Numbered from the stretch's first letter, positions 1-6,097 are shown. The stretch: 10,203 nt of DNA from Rhizobium sp. Q54 (GCA_945872035.1 CAMBYA010000061.1:1-10203); one strand, 5' to 3'. Numbers and translations: made by a program. Notes: generated from the letters alone by a model not told the origin.

Positions 1-300
1 CACGAGCATTCGATCGAACGGGTCGCGGTGCAGCAAGGGAAGCTGCTTCGTCCTCTCGATATGGTTGAGCGAGATAGGCAGCAGTTCGACCCCCGCCTTG
101 TCGACGGCATAGTAGACGGTTGCGCCCAAACTAAGTTTCCCCACCGCTTCCTTGATCGCGATTTCCCATGCGGAGGCGATGCTCAGGTAAAGGTCGTTTT
201 CGGGTGCTTCGAGGAGTTCGCGGGTACGACGGGACAACCGTGCAGGTTCATCCGCCCACCAGATGAAGATGTGAGTGTCGAGCAGAAACCGGCCGCTCAA
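1..300 (-). CDS. PIN-domain (VapC-like) type II toxin, 3' end cut by window edge
   Basis: Reading the minus strand from position 300 gives 100 residues with no stop before the left edge. PIN-domain toxins are Mg-dependent ribonucleases of about 125-135 residues, so roughly the last quarter is missing. Visible family marks are the first acidic residue in LLDTH (D8), the S-x-x-S-x-W-E-I segment with E46, and a C-terminal HRDPFDR motif (D93, D96); together these form the metal-binding acidic cluster. The start is inferred to be TTG at 300-298: its TTGA overlaps the antitoxin stop, an in-frame TGA lies four codons upstream, and purine-rich GAGAAGAAGG just upstream can act as the Shine-Dalgarno site. 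Translation is therefore probably coupled to the antitoxin, its neutralising partner. It resembles the PIN group paired with Phd/YefM-type antitoxins. The TTG start explains why an ATG-only gene call would miss it. Confidence 0.88.
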   Translation of the reverse strand, partial: MSGRFLLDTHIFIWWADEPARLSRRTRELLEAPENDLYLSIASAWEIAIKEAVGKLSLGATVYYAVDKAGVELLPISLNHIERTKQLPLLHRDPFDRMLV

Positions 301-569
301 TCCTTCTTCTCATTAAGCCATGGGTCCCGCTCACCTTCCATCATCCCCAGGATGTCGTCGGGAAGTGGAGCGTCCCAATCGTCAGCAAGCCAGATCTTGC
401 CCTTCAGGAAGCCGCCCTTGCGGGGCTCCTTGCGTTGCTCGGGCAGGGCTACCAGCCGGGCGCGGGGCTTGCCGGCCTTGCAGATGATGATCTCCTCGCC
501 CGCGGCGGCCTTCTCGACCAGTTCCGAGAGTTTGGTCTTGGCTTCGTAGAGGTTGTACTGGACCGTCAT
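297..569 (-). CDS. Phd/YefM-family antitoxin (VapB-like partner of the PIN toxin)
   Basis: This 90-residue protein is of normal length for a type II antitoxin. Residues 1-45 (MTVQYNLYEAKTKLSELVEK, then an A-G-E-E-I-I-I segment and K-x-G-K-P-x-A-R-L-V) match the Phd/YefM DNA-binding fold, in which a dimer binds its own promoter. Residues 50-90 are basic, then acidic and aromatic (W60, W65, W84), and are the likely toxin-wrapping tail. The gene comes first in the operon, and its TGA overlaps the TTG start of the PIN toxin by 4 nt, the usual coupled arrangement. A sigma-70-like promoter with tandem repeats lies just upstream and could be autoregulated. What is seen is the sequence similarity and order; neutralisation of the neighbouring toxin is inferred from family and position. 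Confidence 0.88.
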   Translation of the reverse strand: MTVQYNLYEAKTKLSELVEKAAAGEEIIICKAGKPRARLVALPEQRKEPRKGGFLKGKIWLADDWDAPLPDDILGMMEGERDPWLNEKKD

Positions 570-592
570 GACACCACCGCTCTTCTGTCACG

Positions 593-621
593 AATATGGG
601 GTGCTTCGGTGTGTTGGTCAA
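593..621 (-). promoter_or_regulatory. Candidate sigma-70-type promoter of the toxin-antitoxin operon
   Basis: On the minus strand TTGACC (621-616) is followed after exactly 17 nt by CATATT (598-593), 5/6 and 4/6 matches to the -35 and -10 consensus. Transcription would start near 586, giving a leader of about 17 nt before the antitoxin ATG at 569. The -35 element lies inside one copy of the 9-bp tandem repeat, so a repressor bound there would block it. This was read by eye without statistical scoring. Confidence 0.5.
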
Positions 622-630
622 GTTGGTCAA
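613..630. repeat. Perfect 9-bp tandem repeat, candidate operator
   Basis: GTTGGTCAA occurs twice back to back (613-621 and 622-630); on the minus strand it reads TTGACCAAC twice. The copy nearer the antitoxin supplies the proposed -35 element. Small antitoxin dimers commonly bind short repeats at their own promoter, so an autoregulatory operator is plausible. It could instead be a chance duplication. Confidence 0.5.
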
Positions 631-649
631 CCTGTCCCTTCCGACAGGT
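630..649. promoter_or_regulatory. 7-bp inverted repeat between the antitoxin and P450 genes
   Basis: ACCTGTC (630-636) and GACAGGT (643-649) are perfect inverted copies separated by 6 nt (CCTTCC). It directly abuts the 9-bp tandem repeat and lies about 60 bp upstream of the P450 ATG. The size and symmetry suit a dimeric repressor site for either divergent gene. As a hairpin it lacks a T-tract, so a terminator is unlikely. Confidence 0.4.
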
Positions 650-707
650 GACGGCCTCCGCTTCCGGTGGCTAGCCTTCGTGCTATGCTGCGGTCGGGGA
701 GGAACCG

Positions 708-2000
708 ATGAAACCAATCAACCGCATGGACGATCCAGTGCGCCCGGCGACCGTGGCTGACGCCGCGCTGGCCGACGCCGAGGTGCTGGAGTGTCCCTAT
801 CCCACCTATGAACTGCTGCTCGAGGAGGCGCCGGTGTGGCGCGATCCGGCGACCGGCATGTATGTGGTCAGCCGCTACGACGATCTGCGCGCGGTGCTGA
901 AGGACACGGATACTTTCAGCAACTGGCGCACCGAGCACGACCACGACGCGCTGACCGGCCCGGCCCGCAAGGCCTATGAACGGTTTCTGGAAAAGGGCTG
1001 GGTGCCGGCGCCGTCACTCGCGGCCCGCGACGATCCCAACCACGCGCAGATGCGGGCCACCTTCGACAAGGCGTTCCGCGCCGGCCGGATCAAGGACCTT
1101 GAGCCGTTGGTGTCGGGCCTCGCCTACGAACTGATGGACAGCTTCGTCGCCGACGGACGCTGCGAATATGTGAAGCAGTTCGCCATCCCGCTGCCCTTGA
1201 TCGTTATCTGCCGCCAGATGGGCGCCGCCGACGAGCATGTCTGGACTATCAAGCGCTGGACCGACGCCTGGATCAAGGGCAAGGGCATCGGCCTGTCCGA
1301 AGAGGAGGTGCTATGGGCCACCGACATGGAAATCGAAGCCCAGCATTTCTTCCAGCCCATGTTCGAGCAGCTGCGCAAACAGCCTGACGGCACGCTGCTG
1401 TCGGATCTGGTGAACAACGTCATTCCCGAATGGGGCCGGCCGCTCAACGACAACGAGCTGCACGCTCACATGATGCAGGACACCTTCGTCGGCGGCTCGG
1501 AGACCACCACCAACGCGCTGTCGGCCGGCATCATGATGCTGGCGCGCAACCCGGATGTCTGGCGCAAGCTCAAGTCGGATCCGGACAAATATCTCAAGAC
1601 CTTCTGCGAGGAAGTGGTTCGGCTGGAAGGGCCGGTGCAGGGGCTGACGCGCATGGCGGTGAAGGACACCGAAATCCAGGGCGTGAAGATCCCCAAGGGA
1701 TCAATCGTCCAGGTACGCTTTGCCGCCGCCAACCGGGACCCGCGGCATTTCGAATGCCCGCACGAGATCGACCTGGAGCGCAAGAACGCCGGCTCACACC
1801 TGGGATTCAGTTCTGGCGTTCACCACTGCCTGGGCGCACCATTGGCGAGACGGGAGCTTTACTGGGGCTTCAAGGCTTTCGTCGACCGCATCGAGGATGT
1901 CTGGCTGGCCGAGGGCAGGAATGACCTGCGCCACCTGCCGAACTATCATTTGCGGATACTGAAGGAACTGCATATCGAGTTCACGCCGAGCCAACGGTAG
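708..2000 (+). CDS. Soluble bacterial cytochrome P450
   Basis: This is a complete 430-residue P450, the usual length of soluble class I bacterial enzymes, with no signal peptide or membrane anchor. Landmarks in order are: C-helix DDPNHAQMR (108-116); I-helix GGSETTT (262-268), with the acid-alcohol pair used in O2 activation; K-helix E-V-V-R (302-305, the ExxR motif); NRDPRHF (342-348); and the heme loop FSSGVHHCLG (367-376), whose C374 is the thiolate ligand. It should insert one oxygen atom from O2 into an organic substrate using electrons from a ferredoxin and reductase, neither of which is in this window. Start: GGGGAGGA at 696-703 sits 4 nt before ATG 708, whereas the in-frame ATG at 726 has no such site. 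A membrane protein follows 4 nt after the stop, probably in the same transcript. The substrate and CYP subfamily cannot be told by eye. Confidence 0.95.
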   Translation: MKPINRMDDPVRPATVADAALADAEVLECPYPTYELLLEEAPVWRDPATGMYVVSRYDDLRAVLKDTDTFSNWRTEHDHDALTGPARKAYERFLEKGWVPAPSLAARDDPNHAQMRATFDKAFRAGRIKDLEPLVSGLAYELMDSFVADGRCEYVKQFAIPLPLIVICRQMGAADEHVWTIKRWTDAWIKGKGIGLSEEEVLWATDMEIEAQHFFQPMFEQLRKQPDGTLLSDLVNNVIPEWGRPLNDNELHAHMMQDTFVGGSETTTNALSAGIMMLARNPDVWRKLKSDPDKYLKTFCEEVVRLEGPVQGLTRMAVKDTEIQGVKIPKGSIVQVRFAAANRDPRHFECPHEIDLERKNAGSHLGFSSGVHHCLGAPLARRELYWGFKAFVDRIEDVWLAEGRNDLRHLPNYHLRILKELHIEFTPSQR

Positions 2001-2004
2001 GAAT

Positions 2005-2553
2005 ATGGGCCTGTTCATCGCGCTGGGGACTGTCGTACTGACGGCGATCCTGTCACCGTTCTTTCTGGTGATGCTGAGACGCGCCAGCCTTCGGCCGCCG
2101 GAGATCGACCCGGACGGCAGGACCGTGCTCGGGCTTACCATGGGGCTGATGGTGCTGGGCATCTGCAGCGCGGCGTTCTGCCTGTCGCTGATCTGGCTGG
2201 CGGTGCTGCTGGCGATGGATCCCTATCCGTGGGACCTGGGCACGGCGGCCGTGCCGGTACTCGGCGCATTGCTGTTCATCATCATCGGATGGGCGATCTA
2301 CGGCATGTTCTTCATCGGGGTGCGCTTCGGAGCCGATGGAATCCTGTTCCGCCAGATCACCGGAAGTCATCTGGTGCCCTGGGAGCAGGTCGAGCAGGTG
2401 GTGGACCACCCGATCATGGGGACCTATCTGCGCACGTCGGCGGGCCGGCTCTACCTGTCGAAATTCCGGACCGGTTTCCAGCAGCTGCTCGCCGAGCTCC
2501 GCAGCCGGGGCGTGAAGGGCGCCGAGCGTCGCAGCCTGGTGCGCCCGTTCTAG
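2005..2553 (+). CDS. Three-TM membrane protein with PH-like C-terminal region
   Basis: I do not recognise a named family for this 182-residue protein. Hydrophobic segments at about 3-24, 41-72 and 80-105 look like three membrane helices. Residues 106-168 are soluble and have the pattern of bacterial PH-like domains: short beta strands (VRFGADGILFR, LVPWEQVEQVV, GRLYLSKF) followed by an amphipathic helix (FQQLLAELRSRG). The phrase V-P-W-E-x-V is typical of such domains, which often follow two or three TM helices. The tail is basic (RR near 175), suggesting a cytoplasmic end. It begins 4 nt after the P450 stop with little independent Shine-Dalgarno sequence, which points to translational coupling. 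Whether it helps the P450, for example by membrane recruitment, is not shown. The stop is 8 bp from the convergent cold-shock/DUF1294 gene. Confidence 0.8.
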   Translation: MGLFIALGTVVLTAILSPFFLVMLRRASLRPPEIDPDGRTVLGLTMGLMVLGICSAAFCLSLIWLAVLLAMDPYPWDLGTAAVPVLGALLFIIIGWAIYGMFFIGVRFGADGILFRQITGSHLVPWEQVEQVVDHPIMGTYLRTSAGRLYLSKFRTGFQQLLAELRSRGVKGAERRSLVRPF

Positions 2554-2561
2554 TGGTAGTC

Positions 2562-3176
2562 TTATTGTGGCCCGATAAGTCCCTGCCACGGGACACCGGG
2601 CAACCACGCGGGAAGCACCACCAGGACCAGCACCCAAACGACCATGTGGAAGGCGACGATCAGCCCTGAATCGATACGGAAGGACACCTTCCGGCTCTTG
2701 TGCCGGAACACTTGCCGCGCAAGCATGCCGCCTGGCCAGCCTCCCAACAGATCCAGCATGTGAAGTGTTGCCTCGGACGTTCTCCGATCTCCGGCGCGGG
2801 CGCTGCTCTTGTCGCTCGCATATGCCGAGAACGAGATGACCGACATGAGCGCATAGGTGCCAGGCACCCACCATGACACATGGCTGAGTTTGGCCAATAT
2901 CGCCATGGCGGCAAAAAAGAGGTTCGCCAGCAACAAGGCGTCCAGGACGCGCCGGTCCCATCGCTTTGCCGCGGATCGTTGGACACGCTTCGCCTGGATG
3001 CGTCCTTGTTTGTCGAGGCCCAACTCGAACCGGACTGCTTCGCCCGCGGCGAGCCCTGTCCTGTCGCCGGTTATGGCCGAGACGTGAAAAAACAGGTCGC
3101 CCGTCCGGGTGTCCGGCGCAATGAAGCCGAAGCCCTTTTCCTCATTGAACCTGATGATGGTGCCCGTGCGCTTCAT
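2562..3176 (-). CDS. Cold-shock domain fused to DUF1294 membrane domain
   Basis: This 204-residue protein has two modules. Residues 1-66 form a cold-shock (OB-fold) domain: KGFGFIA (14-20) is the RNP1-type motif and LFFHVS (28-33) the RNP2-type motif, the usual aromatic nucleic-acid-binding patches. After a basic linker (67-76), residues 77-193 carry hydrophobic segments at about 77-97, 100-118 and 170-193 plus the DUF1294 signature: F-S-A-Y-x-x-D-K (115-122), L-H-M-L-D-L-L-G-G-W-P-G (138-149) and R-H-K-S-R-K (158-163). The fusion is a known arrangement whose function is unestablished; membrane-tethered RNA or ssDNA binding is inference. It lies 83 nt downstream of rpoH on the same strand with no visible terminator between them, so co-transcription is possible. 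The Shine-Dalgarno sequence before ATG 3176 is poor. No other in-frame ATG lies close enough upstream to compete. Confidence 0.88.
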   Translation of the reverse strand: MKRTGTIIRFNEEKGFGFIAPDTRTGDLFFHVSAITGDRTGLAAGEAVRFELGLDKQGRIQAKRVQRSAAKRWDRRVLDALLLANLFFAAMAILAKLSHVSWWVPGTYALMSVISFSAYASDKSSARAGDRRTSEATLHMLDLLGGWPGGMLARQVFRHKSRKVSFRIDSGLIVAFHMVVWVLVLVVLPAWLPGVPWQGLIGPQ

Positions 3177-3259
3177 GGCCGCACAACATGACTGAGGCTA
3201 TCCGGGGATCAGACCGAAGCGTCGCGCCGCAGTCAACCAGGCGTTTGGCTCACGCGAGA

Positions 3260-4186
3260 TCAGGCACCGAGCGACCGCTGCTCGCCGGCGGCGATCTGGC
3301 GGTCCTTCATGGCGTTTTTCATCGCCTTCTGCAGCTTCTCGAAGGCGCGGACCTCGATCTGGCGGACCCGCTCGCGCGAGATGTTGTATTGCTGGCTCAG
3401 ATCCTCCAGCGTCGCCGGCTCTTCCTTCAGGCGGCGCTCGGTCAGGATGTGCTTCTCGCGGTCGTTCAGCACCGACATGGCGTCGCCGAGAAGCTGCTGG
3501 CGCAGCGACAGCTCGTCGCGCTCCACCAGCCGCTCTTCCTGGTCCATGTCCTCGTCGACCAGCATGTCCTGCCACTCGCTGTCGGATTCGTCGCGCAGCG
3601 GCGCGTTGAGCGAGCTGTCCGGCGCGGTCAGGCGCCGGTTCATGGAGACGACCTCGTCCTCGCTGACGCCGAGGCGGCGGGCGATCTCGGCCACGTTCTC
3701 GGGCTTCAGGTCGCCTTCCTCGATGGCCTCGATCTGGCCCTTGATGCGCCGCAGGTTGAAGAACAGTTTCTTCTGTGCCGCCGTGGTGCCCATCTTCACC
3801 AGCGACCACGAGCGCAGCACATATTCCTGGATCGAGGCGCGGATCCACCACATGGCATAGGTGGCGAGGCGGAAACCCTTTTCGGGATCGAAGCGCTTCA
3901 CCGCCTGCATCATGCCGACATTGCCCTCGGAGATCAGCTCGCCCAGCGGCAGGCCGTAGCCGCGGTAGCCCATGGCGATCTTGGCCACCAGGCGCAGATG
4001 GCTGGTCACCAGCTTGTGGGCGGCGTCGGTATCGCCATGCTCCTTCCAGGCGCGGGCGAGCATGTACTCGTCCTCCTGCGTCAGCATGGGGAACTTGCGG
4101 ATTTCCTGCAGGTAGCGCGACAGGCTACCTTCCGGGCTGAGCAGGGCCGGGAGCTGTGCGGACGACATCTCGGATCTCTCGTTCAT
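3260..4186 (-). CDS. rpoH: RNA polymerase sigma-32 (heat-shock) factor RpoH
   Basis: This alternative sigma factor directs RNA polymerase to heat-shock promoters. The 308 residues contain sigma region 2 at about 55-130 (HLRLVAKIAMGYRGYGLPLG, then EGNVGMMQAVKRFDPEKGFR and YAMWWIRASIQEYVLRSW), the RpoH box QKKLFFNLRR (138-147) that separates this family from RpoD, and sigma region 4 at about 233-292 with its helix-turn-helix at 258-286 (LEDLSQQYNISRERVRQIE). Length is normal. The longest reading starts at ATG 4186. However, the best promoter's -10 ends only 6 nt before it, so either the mRNA is leaderless or the true start is Met7 (4168-4166), which leaves a leader of about 18 nt and a 302-residue protein. 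The Met7 form, which soon reaches LPALLSPEG, fits the start of typical alphaproteobacterial homologues. rluD lies upstream on the same strand, 88 nt away. Confidence 0.96.
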   Translation of the reverse strand: MNERSEMSSAQLPALLSPEGSLSRYLQEIRKFPMLTQEDEYMLARAWKEHGDTDAAHKLVTSHLRLVAKIAMGYRGYGLPLGELISEGNVGMMQAVKRFDPEKGFRLATYAMWWIRASIQEYVLRSWSLVKMGTTAAQKKLFFNLRRIKGQIEAIEEGDLKPENVAEIARRLGVSEDEVVSMNRRLTAPDSSLNAPLRDESDSEWQDMLVDEDMDQEERLVERDELSLRQQLLGDAMSVLNDREKHILTERRLKEEPATLEDLSQQYNISRERVRQIEVRAFEKLQKAMKNAMKDRQIAAGEQRSLGA

Positions 4187-4192
4187 CTTACT

Positions 4193-4221
4193 ATTCTAGG
4201 GGACGGCGCGGGAAACGCCAA
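4193..4221 (-). promoter_or_regulatory. Candidate rpoH promoter, -10 almost touching the start codon
   Basis: TTGGCG (4221-4216) is separated by exactly 17 nt from TAGAAT (4198-4193) on the minus strand, 4/6 and 5/6 matches to the sigma-70 consensus. Transcription would begin near 4187-4186, at the annotated ATG. The element lies in the 88-bp rluD-rpoH gap, so rpoH may be transcribed independently of rluD. It was read by eye, unscored. Confidence 0.55.
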
Positions 4222-4274
4222 CTCCACCCCTAAACCCCCCGACGAACCTTTTTGATCCATCGCAAGCGCCGGAA

Positions 4275-5267
4275 TCAGGCGGACAGCACCCGCGCCAGCG
4301 CATCCATGTCAGTTGGGAGCTCGCTTTCGAAGTTCAAGAGCTTGCCGGTAACCGGATGCTCGAACCCCAGCACCCCGGCATGCAGCGCCTGGCGGTTGAA
4401 GGTCTTGAGGAACTCCTGCGCGTCCGGCATCAGGCCCTTGGCCCGGCGTCCGGCGCCGTACATGGGGTCGCCGATCACGGTGTGCCCGATATGGGCCATG
4501 TGCACCCTGATCTGATGGGTGCGCCCGGTTTCGAGCCGGCATTCGATCATGCTGGCAACCGGCGCCAGCCTGTCGCCATATACCGCCTCCACCGCATAGT
4601 GGGTAACGGCGTGCTTGCCGCCGGACTTCAGCACTGCCCGCTTCTGCCGGTTGCTGGTGCTGCGGCCAATCTGGGTGTCGATGGTGCCCTCGCGCGGCCG
4701 CGGCGCGCCCCAGCAGATCGCCTTGTAGGCCCGCTCGATACTGTGTGCGTGAAACAGGGCGGCCAGGCCGTTGTGCGCGGCGTCGGTCTTGGCCGCTACC
4801 ATCAGCCCCGAGGTGTCCTTGTCGAGGCGGTGGACGATGCCCGGGCGCTTGACGCCGCCGATGCCCGACAGGCTGTCGCCGCAGTGGGCGATCAGGGCAT
4901 TGACGAGGGTGCCGCCCGCGTGGCCGACGGCGGGATGCACCACCAGCCCCGCCGGCTTGTCGATGACGATCAGGTGGGCATCCTCGAACACCACCGTCAG
5001 CGGAATGTCCTCGCCCTTCGGCGCGGCCTCGACGGCGGGCGGGATGGTGAGCACGTAGCGTTCCCCCGGTTTGACCTTGGCGGAGGCGTTGTCTATGGTT
5101 CGCGCCACCGGGCCGTCCATGCGCGCGACCTGGCCGGCAGCGAGCAGCTGCTGGATTCGCGCGCGGGACATGTCGGGCAGGGCGGCGGCGAGCGCCTTGT
5201 CGAGCCGGTCGCCCGCCGCGGCATCGCCGATGATCGTCTCGACCGTCTGATCGGAAAGCTGGGACAT
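4275..5267 (-). CDS. rluD: RluD-family large-subunit rRNA pseudouridine synthase
   Basis: This 330-residue enzyme should isomerise specific uridines in 23S rRNA to pseudouridine. It has an N-terminal S4-type RNA-binding domain at about 18-75 (GDRLDKALAAALPDMSRARI, then a Q-Q-L-L-A-A-G-Q-V segment). The catalytic domain follows with the entry motif VIDKPAGLVVHP (101-112), the active-site motif HRLDKDTSG (146-154, catalytic D149) and GRTHQIRVH (248-256). The length fits RluC/RluD proteins; the RluD assignment within the RluA superfamily is likely but not certain. The frame stays open far upstream, but ATG 5267 is chosen because everything upstream is antisense to two real genes, homology begins here, and no ATG, GTG or TTG follows until Met33. 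Its start codon overlaps that of the divergent gene. There is no clear Shine-Dalgarno sequence. rpoH follows 88 nt downstream, a neighbour pair common in alphaproteobacteria. Confidence 0.94.
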   Translation of the reverse strand: MSQLSDQTVETIIGDAAAGDRLDKALAAALPDMSRARIQQLLAAGQVARMDGPVARTIDNASAKVKPGERYVLTIPPAVEAAPKGEDIPLTVVFEDAHLIVIDKPAGLVVHPAVGHAGGTLVNALIAHCGDSLSGIGGVKRPGIVHRLDKDTSGLMVAAKTDAAHNGLAALFHAHSIERAYKAICWGAPRPREGTIDTQIGRSTSNRQKRAVLKSGGKHAVTHYAVEAVYGDRLAPVASMIECRLETGRTHQIRVHMAHIGHTVIGDPMYGAGRRAKGLMPDAQEFLKTFNRQALHAGVLGFEHPVTGKLLNFESELPTDMDALARVLSA

Positions 5268-5637
5268 GAGCGAACAAGTGGACCAAAAGCAGCGCGTGCT
5301 CAAGATCATCGTGATCGGGCTGGGCATCCTGATCGTGATCTGCCTGGGCGTGATCGTCGCCGGCATGGCCATGCAGGCCGCCAAGCTGGACAAGAAGAGG
5401 GCCGCCGAACAGCAGATCGATGAGCCTCGCGCCGCATCGCCGGGCAAGGCGCTTGGCGAATTGGACATACCGATCCCGCATGGCGCCAGCGTCGTCGCGG
5501 TGACGGGCGGCGGCAGGGAACTCCAGGTGCTGATCGAGACGCCCGAAGGCCGCGCCGTCATGCTGGTCGACCGCAAGAACGGCAAGGTGCTGGGCACGCT
5601 GCGTTTCGTGCCTGGTGTTGCACCGGGCGCACCGTGA
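5266..5637 (+). CDS. Small single-TM protein, DUF6476-like
   Basis: This 123-residue protein has a charged N-terminus, one strong membrane helix at about 11-35 (VLKIIVIGLGILIVICLGVI, continuing VAGMAM), a charged linker (40-62) and a compact C-terminal domain (66-115) with the pattern IPIPHGASVVAV, then RELQVLIETPEGRAVMLVD, then GKVLGTLRF. The beta-rich tail is probably periplasmic. This looks like the alphaproteobacterial DUF6476 family, which has no established function; the match is from memory. ATG 5266 overlaps the rluD ATG on the other strand. GTG codons at positions 5 and 11 are possible alternatives, but GGAAAG and GGGA upstream favour the ATG. Its TGA overlaps the GTG of the M67 gene by 4 nt, so the two are translationally coupled. 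Confidence 0.82.
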   Translation: MSEQVDQKQRVLKIIVIGLGILIVICLGVIVAGMAMQAAKLDKKRAAEQQIDEPRAASPGKALGELDIPIPHGASVVAVTGGGRELQVLIETPEGRAVMLVDRKNGKVLGTLRFVPGVAPGAP

Positions 5638-6056
5638 TCCGGCTGCCGCCCGAGATGGCGCAGCGCATCCGCGAGGCGGCCCGCGCCGCCTATCCCGAGG
5701 AATGCTGCGGCCTGCTGATCGGCCACCGGGAAGGCGACAGGCTGGTGATCGACGAGATCGCCGAAAGCGTCAACCTGTCGGCCAGCCCCCGCGACAGCTT
5801 CGAGATCGACCTGCGCCTGCGCCTGACGCTGCAGAAGAGGTTGCGCGGCACCGGCCGCGACATCGTCGGCCATTACCATTCCCACCCGGACGCGCCCGCC
5901 GCGCCCTCCGAGCGCGACCGCGCCCAGGCGTGGGAGCCGGACATGATCTGGCTGATCGCCGGGGTGACGGAAGGCACGGTCGGCGACCTGGCGGCCTTCC
6001 GCCTCGACGAGGCGGCCGGCCGGTTCGATCCGGTGGCCATCGTCATGCTGGCCTGA
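5634..6056 (+). CDS. M67 family (JAMM/MPN+) metallopeptidase
   Basis: This 140-residue protein is a single JAMM domain of typical bacterial length. The full zinc site is visible: E23 in PEECCGLLIG, and H-x-H-P-x6-S-x-x-D at 82-95 (H82, H84, S92, D95), so it should be an active zinc isopeptidase or peptidase. Family members cleave ubiquitin-like or sulfur-carrier proteins (ThiS/CysO type) or other C-terminal peptide bonds. No sulfur carrier, ThiF/MoeB-like E1 or cysteine synthase is nearby, so the substrate is open. It starts with GTG at 5634, whose GTGA overlaps the stop of the DUF6476-like gene, indicating an obligate pair in one transcript. There is no signal peptide, so it is cytoplasmic. 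The active-site order is intact and nothing is truncated. Confidence 0.93.
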   Translation: MIRLPPEMAQRIREAARAAYPEECCGLLIGHREGDRLVIDEIAESVNLSASPRDSFEIDLRLRLTLQKRLRGTGRDIVGHYHSHPDAPAAPSERDRAQAWEPDMIWLIAGVTEGTVGDLAAFRLDEAAGRFDPVAIVMLA

Positions 6057-6061
6057 GCCCG

Positions 6062-6097
6062 CACTTTTCCCTTGATCGGCCACTTTTCCCTTGATCG
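6062..6097 (+). repeat. 17-bp tandem duplication upstream of tRNA-Glu
   Basis: CACTTTTCCCTTGATCG is present at 6062-6078 and again, identical, at 6081-6097 (period 19, 2-nt spacer). Both copies contain TTGATC, a -35-like hexamer. It sits 6 bp after the M67 stop and 45 bp before the tRNA. It may be a duplicated promoter element or a slippage duplication. Confidence 0.85.

Noticed and set aside
662..689. Possible P450 promoter TTCCGG, 16 nt, TATGCT.
   Set aside because: The -35 match is poor and the -10 would leave only about 12 nt of leader; not convincing enough to list.
2579..2594. 5-bp hairpin GTCCC/GGGAC near the convergent ends of the PH-like and DUF1294 genes.
   Set aside because: It lies inside the DUF1294 coding sequence, is short and has no T-tract, so it is not supported as a terminator.
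2053..2961. A 302-codon minus-strand open frame spanning two real genes.
   Set aside because: It crosses both the PH-like membrane protein and the cold-shock/DUF1294 gene in the wrong frame, and its composition is shadow-like.
4222..4242. G-rich minus-strand run upstream of rpoH, a possible G-quadruplex.
   Set aside because: There are only two runs of three or more G, too few for a standard four-run quadruplex.
3188..4255. A 355-codon plus-strand open frame covering rpoH.
   Set aside because: It is the antisense shadow of a GC-rich gene with full RpoH motifs; its translation shows no family pattern.
4275..6083. A 602-codon minus-strand reading that extends rluD upstream across the DUF6476-like and M67 genes.
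   Set aside because: The part upstream of 5267 is low-complexity A/G/R-rich translation antisense to two genes with clear motifs; homology to pseudouridine synthases starts at 5267.
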